DNA of 64,000 bases from assembly GCA_025331445.1 (NCBI GenBank), contig JAIWNE010000041.1:1-64000 (forward strand), in the 5' to 3' direction. This document shows positions 57,901 through 64,000 of this stretch, piece by piece. Position 1 is the stretch's first letter; every line of letters begins with the position of its first letter. Origin of the DNA: Blakeslea trispora. Lineage: Eukaryota > Mucoromycota > Mucoromycetes > Mucorales > Choanephoraceae. Below the pieces are notes generated by a model. It was not told the origin of the DNA. It made no database searches and saw nothing but the letters and a program-made list of their open reading frames with translations. A program made the position numbers and the translations under genes.

Positions 57901-58642
57901 AATCAGACAAGAAGGATCGACCGTATAAACAGGTATCACGAACAAGTAACTCAATAGGGATATATTGACCCCTAAATTGATGCAGACAAGAACCAAATCC
58001 TTCTCGAGTCACTCGTTCTATCCATTGGTCGTGAGGTCGAGTGACAGGTGACTTTTTGTAGGTATCAATAATGTTGAGTAGAATGTTCCTTGAGGCGTAA
58101 CTCTGTAGCAAGGTGCTCGAAAGGTCAGACTTAGTCTGTTCAAAGTACTGTGGCAGTAAAGCGATGTTCAATGGCTTGCTATCATCTGGATGAGGCGAAA
58201 CAAAGAATTGATTCATTTCAATCAGACTAGAGGGACAGGCAGACATGATGAAAATGTGATTCTGTGTTGCCTCTGGTGCACTACCCAAGTCGTTATTTTC
58301 CCATTGAAAGTCACCAATGACTTCTTTCAAGACTTGCTTGATACGCATGATGGGTGTACCTAATACGACTTGTTTGGGTCGATGCTTGTCTCGTTTACTG
58401 TACTCCTTTTCGAGAGCTTCAAAGGAATCCAGGGTCAATGGATAGAAACGACGCATGGATTCTGAAGGGTATCGCGTTTGTGTACTGAAGAATCGAAAGC
58501 CCCATTCAATCTGCCGTTTCTGAAGGTGATGGTATATCAAAATACGCATGATAGAGAGCTTTAGTTGTTGAAGCGAAAGCAGTGAGGTCATAAGCGACTG
58601 CTCATCGATCAAGAAAACTACTTTGCTTGTTGCTGTGGACAT
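54956..58642 (-). CDS. TICRR: Treslin/TICRR-like replication initiation factor
   Basis: Six exons on the minus strand (58642-57131, 57075-56795, 56687-56478, 56409-56216, 56128-55638, 55570-54956) with matching phases encode about 1,100 residues. The N-terminal vWA-like domain fits the Treslin family: KVVFLIDEQ, LSIMRILIYHHLQKRQIEWGFRFFSTQ, VLKEVIGDFQWEN, HIFIMSACPSSLIEMNQFFVS. A helical middle domain (about 480-690) has DLGRFLSELDSEEGPQAVKRRDPCD. The tail is disordered and holds a cluster of S/T-P sites near residue 900 (KTPESTPLRFRK, DRTPHRR), as expected for CDK sites that recruit TopBP1/Dpb11. Treslin/Sld3 brings Cdc45 to the MCM helicase at origins. The match is to the animal-type long form rather than yeast Sld3. 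The C-terminus is acidic (GEEDDSDSDEE). No breaks are seen. Confidence 0.85.
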
Positions 58643-59678
58643 GTTATGTAACTGACAGAGTTAGTTTCTTTATTGTGCAATTGTTATCAAGTAGACATAA
58701 AAAAGTACAAGATAATAAAAAAACAAAGAAAGCAGTTTGTCTCTAGTGTTCTTTAATCAGACTATAAATGACAGCACCAATACAGGATTTCATTTCACAG
58801 AAAAAAAAATTGTGACTTTTCGTATAGCTGAGCAAAAAAAAAAGTTCGCCAATGCAAAACATGCGCTTCTAAGGTAAAGTATATGGATACACGCAAAAAA
58901 AAAGAAAGGAAACACAAAAAGAGCTTTGCTCGGGAGGAAAAAGCTATTACAAGTTGTTTGCTTTTATCAGTGTTCGTATTGTAGACTTCAAAGTACGACT
59001 AAAGCACACTATGCATTTTATGAACTATTTTCATTCCTTGGTAGGTTAGAACCAATTGGATTCTTGATTTTTATTAGTTGCTAGTCCAGCTGTCAATCTC
59101 TCAACAGTTTTTCGAACGAAAGCTCAATAGAAAAAACGATGATCGATTTTGACTAGAAGTGACTAAGTGGTGAGCAATGAGATGCCAAGTTGTAAGAGTT
59201 TTACATGATAATGATGAAGAGTGGAATGGATTGCGATGCAACAAATAGGGAAGCTTAACCTCGATAAAATACGCGGTAACCTCTATAAGCTGAATAAACA
59301 AAGACTTGAATAATATCGCCATTCACTATTCAAATGTAATATTTATTGGACTTGCTAAAAATACAATAGTCGCTTTATTTACGAAATGTTTATATTCTTG
59401 AGAAATGCTATTTTTTTATTAAAAATATTCTTATATCAAACAACTCTTGAATCGGGCAATTTACTGCAATAAAATACTGCCTTGTATCTCAATCTAGGTT
59501 TGATGGCATTTTGAATTGTTTATATCTCTTACTCTATTCACTTTAGAACATAATCATGCTGTTGAATAAGAAATGTCAATGCCAATTCTGGTGTAACACA
59601 AATCGAGTTGCGCGTAAAAAGGGCTTGGTTCTTTTTTTTTATGCTTTATGAATTTTTCTTTTTAAGACAAAACAAGCC
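58643..59678. other. Divergent promoter region, TICRR and ROGDI
   Basis: About 1 kb of AT-rich DNA between two divergently transcribed genes. No gene is seen; the minus frame at 59101-59322 has no motif. Confidence 0.45.
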
Positions 59679-61082
59679 ATGTACATTACACCCGAGGAAA
59701 AAGAAACAGCTGTAAATGAAGACAAGAAGAGGTTTATGTTATCTTTCTACCATTTCATTTGACATTAACAACAATCTTGCAATTCCAGCTTAGACAAAAG
59801 GAATGGCTTCTAAAAGACAAGATACCTCCGTTGTTGGAGAAACTACAGCTTCGTTTAAGTGTAAGGATGTTGCTGAAGAAACAAGAAAATAAAACCAGAA
59901 GCCGAAAAGACTTACACAAGTAGCTATAGGACAGTACTCATATTCTAAAAAATCCAAGTAAAACAAAAAAAAAGAACATAATAGAATTGTTTATTCAACT
60001 AACTCAATCTCAAGTTAAAATTGATTCATTGCCTTTAACACAGTAAATATTTTTTTTTCTACTGTCAGAATGACTCAAGTCAAGAATACTGATAGTTTTA
60101 TAGAGATGAAACCATCAAAGGTGTTATCACAGTAGCTGGATCATACATTACAAAGGCAGTAAGGAAAGAAAGGGTGTTTATACAAAGATGCATCAAATAC
60201 GAGAGAGGGAGAGAGAAAGAGCTTAAGATAGCTATATTTTGCAGGAACTAAACATCAAATTTAACAACTATCAAGAATCTGTTGTCAAAGCTTCTATATC
60301 TGATACTGTACCCTACTTTCTTGAACAAGTAAAAGCTATCTTTAAAAACAAATGGACATAAAATTATTAAGAAAGAGATCTTAGGCACAACAAGCTACAA
60401 ACTATCTGATGTTAGCTATTCAACGAATGAATACATTTAAAATGTCCTCTTGCAAACAGACAGCTATTGAGGTAAATGCTTGATTCCGAATGACAAAAAA
60501 AAAGAGAGAGAGAGAGAGAGCAAGATAGCTTACACTCTCTTAGCTCTTGGAAGATGTCTATCACCTAGTAGACCGTGCTCTTCATGCATTTGACTATCCA
60601 AGTGAGGCTTCTTTATTCCCTTACAAGGTGTGCCACCCAAAAGTAAATAGATTCTTTGTGTACTGTTTCGCTTATCTGAAAGTTAACAATTGTTTACCAA
60701 AAGTTCTTTAATCCACCTTTGAAACAAGATCTAGTGGTTGAATTTTGTATACATAATGTATTTCTTATATGTCATGTCTATGCATTGGATTACAACTTTT
60801 TGAAACATGGATTAAAGCCTGGATCAGATCATCCCTGCGTGTAAGTTGTGCAACTTTCTTTTTATATATTTAGATAGAATGAAAGCTTTGCGTGTGTGTG
60901 CGTATTTTATTGAAATGATTCATCTGCATTGTAGCACATATAAGGACAAGCCAGTCATGATCATTGAGGAATTCAAGACACAAACTCAATCGCCTACACT
61001 AACTGAACTCAGAAGCTCCTTAAAATTAATGCTAGAATGGTGCTTAACTTATAAGCAAATGCTTATTCAGGTTGCAGCCTAG
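59679..61082 (+). CDS. ROGDI: Rogdi/Rav2 homolog, V-ATPase assembly factor subunit
   Basis: Short exons recovered by reading splice sites: 59679-59731, about 59802 onward, 60104-60158, 60245-60328, 60385-60471, 60544-60627, 60704-60840 and 60935-61082. From 60245 on every phase fits. Motifs in order: RQKEWLLKDKIPPLLEKLQLRL (the Rogdi leucine-zipper-like start), DETIKGVITVAGSYITKA, PYFLEQ/AQQATNYLMLAI, ELLEDVYHLVDRALHAF, FFNPPLKQDLVVEF, then ELRSSLKLMLEWCLTYKQML. Rogdi, called Rav2 in yeast, is part of the RAVE/rabconnectin complex that reassembles V-ATPase sectors. The protein is about 230-270 residues, near the family size. The join between the second and third listed exons (59870-60104) is unresolved. 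A GA repeat (GAGAGAGAGAGAGAG near 60505) lies in an intron. Confidence 0.78.
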
Positions 61083-61539
61083 CATAATTCCCTTTTCTCT
61101 TTTTTTTTTTTGGTATTCCACACCTTAAATGAGAGTATCTAAACGTTTCTTTCTATTTTTATATATATAAAAACAGTTGAATGTGTACTAAAGAGATTCA
61201 TCACTATTATCTATGGTTTTTGTTACTAAATAGGTAAGGTTGCGACACCACAAATTTAATGCTTAGAGTAGTAGATAGAGAGTTTAGTCTTACCAGACGA
61301 TATTCATGGAAATAATTGCAGATATAAATGATACAGTGAGGTTATATACCACGACCCTAAATCCTTATATACCACGACGCACCCGATCCATACCTGAGTT
61401 TCAAAATATTATATAAGCTTTATATACCACGACCCTTATATACCACTACCCTTATATACCACGACCCTTATATACCACGACCCTTATATACCACGACCAT
61501 TTTTTTTTAATTATTACCCCTTTTCTCTTTGACATAACA
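61083..61539. repeat. Tandem 16-bp repeats TTATATACCACGACCC upstream of the MULE
   Basis: Seven copies of TTATATACCACGACCC or a one-base variant: two spaced copies at 61342-61357 and 61365-61380, then five in tandem from 61420 to about 61498. The run ends about 40 bp before the ATG of the MULE-OTU gene. The rest of the stretch is AT-rich and holds no gene. Arrays of this kind near a transposase gene are commonly binding sites for the transposase or part of its promoter. Confidence 0.8.
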
Positions 61540-64000
61540 ATGATTACAGATCAACTTTACAAAGTTCCAGAAGCACTTCCTAACATCCCCAGCAACATTG
61601 ATCGACAATCTCTCAATACTCTTATTAGAGAATACTCAATTAGAAACAAATTTGTCGTTTCTGTCACTCGGTCTGACGCAAAAAGCTTAATCTTTCAGTG
61701 TGTCAAAAGTGGCAAGCAAAGGGAAACGAAAAGAGTCGAAGATCCTAGCAAACGTCGTGCCAAAATGAGCCATAAGACAGAATGCCCCTACACTATCAGA
61801 TTCTTCAAGCCCAAAGGCAAAAATTTGTTTAACCTTCTTGATCCTAAGAATGAGAATGAACTTTGTCGTAACCACCCTATCGATGATCTCAATCTACTGT
61901 CAACTTCAAAGGGACGTAAAAGTATTCTTGAAGTAGATGACATGAGAAAGATTAGCTTTGGTCTTGAGCAAAATTCATCAGCTCGTAAAATTCAGAATAC
62001 AATCAGTAAAGATAGTCCTTATAACAAATTGACTAAAGCTGACGTTAAGAACATGAAAAGTGTCTATAACAAACAGACAAAAGAAGCTTCCCAGAGAGCA
62101 TCTACTGAACAAGCAAATTTGTTGATCCAGCAAATGCAAAGCAATGGCTATATGACATTTTACGATTTTGATCAGACAATGTTCTTGAAGTCCATTTTTT
62201 TTGCGAGCAAGCCAATGACAGAAAAAGCAAAGCAGTTTCCTGAAGTAATGGTTATCGACGCAACCTACAAAACAAACAATCTCGGTATGCCATTGATTGG
62301 TATCTATGGGGTTGCAAACATTGGCCAAAGATCCTTCAAGAGCTTTCCTGTAGCCTTTGCTTGGACATCAAATGAGCAGGAAACTACTTATCAATGGGTT
62401 CTTGAAATGCTCAAGAAACAAGTGGGTGACGAATTGCATCAAACTGTGTTCGTTACTGACAAATGTACTGCTTTGAGAAATGCGCTTGATAAGTTGTTTC
62501 CTCAAAACAAGAAGCTTTTGTGTACATGGCACATGTTGGACAACTTGAGCGATCACTGTAACAAGAAGACGTTCAAGAATGATGATGTTGTTGAAGAGTT
62601 CAAGTCGTGTGTTTCTGATTTGATTAACCTCACTGGCTTCACAAAGTATTCAGAAAAATTGAACAAGATCAACGGGATTCTCCTTGATGACAACTATTTT
62701 GTTTCAAGAGAAGAAAGAATGAAGTTCAAAGAGTACTTTGAAGCAGAATGGAAGTTGTGCTTGCATCAATGGGCTGCCAGCTACACTTTCAAAATCAAAA
62801 CAATGGGTTGCACCACTACTCAAAGGGCTGAGAGTGGACATAGTGCTCTGAAGCACAAGATGATTTCAGCGCAACATCTTTGTGTTGCTTTTGATAAAGT
62901 ACACGAGTACTTGAAGGACTTTGAGCGCAGCTATGAAGAACAGAAGTTGAAAGAGAAAGCAACTTCTGATAAGGTTATCAGTGAAGATGAAAACCTCCGT
63001 CATTTGCGTGGTAAGATTGGCCACCTCGCTCTTTACAAATTACGTGAAGAATTGTATAGAGAACGCCCTGTCATCCCCAAGCATTACTCTGAATGCAATT
63101 GCAAGAACAGAGTCGTTTATGGCTTGTTTTGCTGCCATCAATTTGATGCTTTAGGGAATCAGAGAATTGAGCTGTCAAGCATACCTCGCCGATGGTGGAT
63201 AGTCAGCAATCAAGAAGAAGAAGTTGCAGATGCCCCTAAAAGCTTCTCCAAAGATTGGATGAAGTATGTTGTTGCTTTGGAAGGTGCATTCCGTGATGCT
63301 GAGGGTGATTATGTGGAAACGATTCGACTGACAGATGCAGTTGAGAGTTTCCTCATCTGCAATACCGATTCGTATGTTGATGGTAGGTCTCGCATAGCCG
63401 AAGAGCCTCCATCAGTTCCAAAGCTGACTCTTCCAGAAGCGACTGAGGTCAAGAAACCAGGAAGACCTGCAAAAATACAGCGCCTTTCTGCATTGCCAAA
63501 AGACTTTGCTTCTGCTAAGTTTAGGAAGACCTTTACGAAAGAAAAATTTAAAGAAGAAGAAAAGGAAGAAGAAAAGGAAGAAGAAAAGGAAGAAGAAAAG
63601 GAAGAAGAAAAGAAAGAAGAAAAGGAAGAAGAAAAGGAGGAAGAAAGATGTAAAAGAAAAGCATGTGAAGAAAAAAGCGACTTTGTATACGACTTGTATA
63701 TTCCCAAAAAAAGAAGGGTTGCTTATACAGAAGAGTTCAGAAAGCAACAGTTGGATTTTTCTCTCTCTGTTGATATTAAGCAAGATGATGTTGTATCGAC
63801 CTATAATCCAAAGAGTGATGGTTATTGCGGTTTTAGAGCAGCATCATATTTAATATATGGAGATGAAGAGCAATTCACGAAGGTAAAAGAAGCTATGATC
63901 TCTGTGATGTCAAAAGAGTTCAAAAATGGCATGTCCTATGAAGACTTTTACCGAAGCTCATTTGGAATGACCACAGATGAAGTAAAAATGACTATCACAT
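61540..64000 (+). CDS. Mutator-like (MULE) transposase with C-terminal OTU domain, partial
   Basis: One open frame from 61540 runs off the window edge (820 codons so far). It has an N-terminal zinc-finger-like region (residues 45-110, TECPYTIRF ... CRNHP) as in FAR1/WRKY-type domains of MULEs. The MULE core follows with VMVIDATYK (Asp, about 240), VFVTDKCTALRNAL (Asp, about 307), CTWHMLDNL and TTTQRAESGHSALK (Glu, about 431). A SWIM-type finger CNCKNRVVYGLFCCH lies at about 519-533. An array of (E)EEK units (about 670-705) leads into a Lys/Arg patch (PKKRR). The OTU-like domain starts at about 757: SDGYCGFRAASYLIYGDEEQ, with Asp and nucleophile Cys intact. The transposase cuts and joins DNA; the OTU domain may act on ubiquitin. 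No introns or stops are visible. Confidence 0.92.
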   Translation, partial: MITDQLYKVPEALPNIPSNIDRQSLNTLIREYSIRNKFVVSVTRSDAKSLIFQCVKSGKQRETKRVEDPSKRRAKMSHKTECPYTIRFFKPKGKNLFNLLDPKNENELCRNHPIDDLNLLSTSKGRKSILEVDDMRKISFGLEQNSSARKIQNTISKDSPYNKLTKADVKNMKSVYNKQTKEASQRASTEQANLLIQQMQSNGYMTFYDFDQTMFLKSIFFASKPMTEKAKQFPEVMVIDATYKTNNLGMPLIGIYGVANIGQRSFKSFPVAFAWTSNEQETTYQWVLEMLKKQVGDELHQTVFVTDKCTALRNALDKLFPQNKKLLCTWHMLDNLSDHCNKKTFKNDDVVEEFKSCVSDLINLTGFTKYSEKLNKINGILLDDNYFVSREERMKFKEYFEAEWKLCLHQWAASYTFKIKTMGCTTTQRAESGHSALKHKMISAQHLCVAFDKVHEYLKDFERSYEEQKLKEKATSDKVISEDENLRHLRGKIGHLALYKLREELYRERPVIPKHYSECNCKNRVVYGLFCCHQFDALGNQRIELSSIPRRWWIVSNQEEEVADAPKSFSKDWMKYVVALEGAFRDAEGDYVETIRLTDAVESFLICNTDSYVDGRSRIAEEPPSVPKLTLPEATEVKKPGRPAKIQRLSALPKDFASAKFRKTFTKEKFKEEEKEEEKEEEKEEEKEEEKKEEKEEEKEEERCKRKACEEKSDFVYDLYIPKKRRVAYTEEFRKQQLDFSLSVDIKQDDVVSTYNPKSDGYCGFRAASYLIYGDEEQFTKVKEAMISVMSKEFKNGMSYEDFYRSSFGMTTDEVKMTIT

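Noticed and set aside
60500..60525. GA dinucleotide repeat as a promoter element
   Set aside because: It lies inside an intron of the Rogdi homolog.
63309..63783. Minus-strand frames rich in SSFSS or FFLFF
   Set aside because: Antisense of the E/K repeat in the MULE-OTU gene.
1..64000. CRISPR arrays, riboswitches or prokaryotic operons
   Set aside because: Spliced genes, tRNA internal promoters and fungal transposons show a eukaryotic nuclear sequence; no regularly spaced repeat-spacer array was seen.

Overview
This window looks like nuclear DNA of an early-diverging filamentous fungus, most likely Mucoromycota and probably Mucorales. The DNA is AT-rich. Genes carry many short GT-AG introns of about 50-75 nt. 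The host proteins are ordinary fungal ones (Msh1, Ccc1, Trm732, a Ran-binding Yrb2-like protein) beside ones kept in early-diverging fungi and animals (Treslin/TICRR, Rogdi, RBM48). No ribosomal RNA operon, CRISPR array or prokaryotic feature is seen.

The left half (about 1-29,000) is a transposon nest. After a tRNA-Glu(UUC)-like gene (898-967, minus) come three CACTA-type DNA transposons end to end: E0 (1020-10115), E1 (10122-17763) and E2 (17764-26047). All begin CACTA and end TAGTG or a close variant, but each has its own subterminal repeat. E0 is flanked by a 5-bp duplication, GCGCA. E0 and E2 share a gene plan: a multi-exon Plavaka/TNP2-like transposase on the plus strand and, facing it, a four-exon gene (here called ORF-B) on the minus strand. 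E0 also carries an OTU-domain gene in its left arm. E1 has related arms but no transposase I can find, and hosts a complete but frameshifted hAT element (11190-15271) with an 8-bp target duplication. A 358-bp LTR-like repeat occurs at 16814-17171 and 27991-28348. E2 ends inside the last codons of a decayed IS630/Tc1-like transposase gene (26048-27945).

The right half (about 30,000-61,100) is gene-rich host sequence: a Yrb2/RanBP3-like Ran-binding protein (+), Trm732/THADA (+), Msh1 (-), an unrecognised 453-aa protein (+), a 1.7-kb IS630/Tc1-like transposon with a frameshifted transposase (+), RBM48 (+), Ccc1 (+), Treslin/TICRR (-) and Rogdi/Rav2 (+). The window ends inside a large Mutator-like (MULE) transposase (61540 onward, +). 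It is preceded by 16-bp repeats and carries a C-terminal OTU domain.

The most unusual content is the CACTA family. Its convergent ORF-B gene keeps an identical exon plan and phase in two divergent copies and is intact in both, while both neighbouring transposases are damaged. OTU domains occur in two unrelated transposon contexts in this window. Coordinates were read by eye, and exon edges may be off by a base or two.
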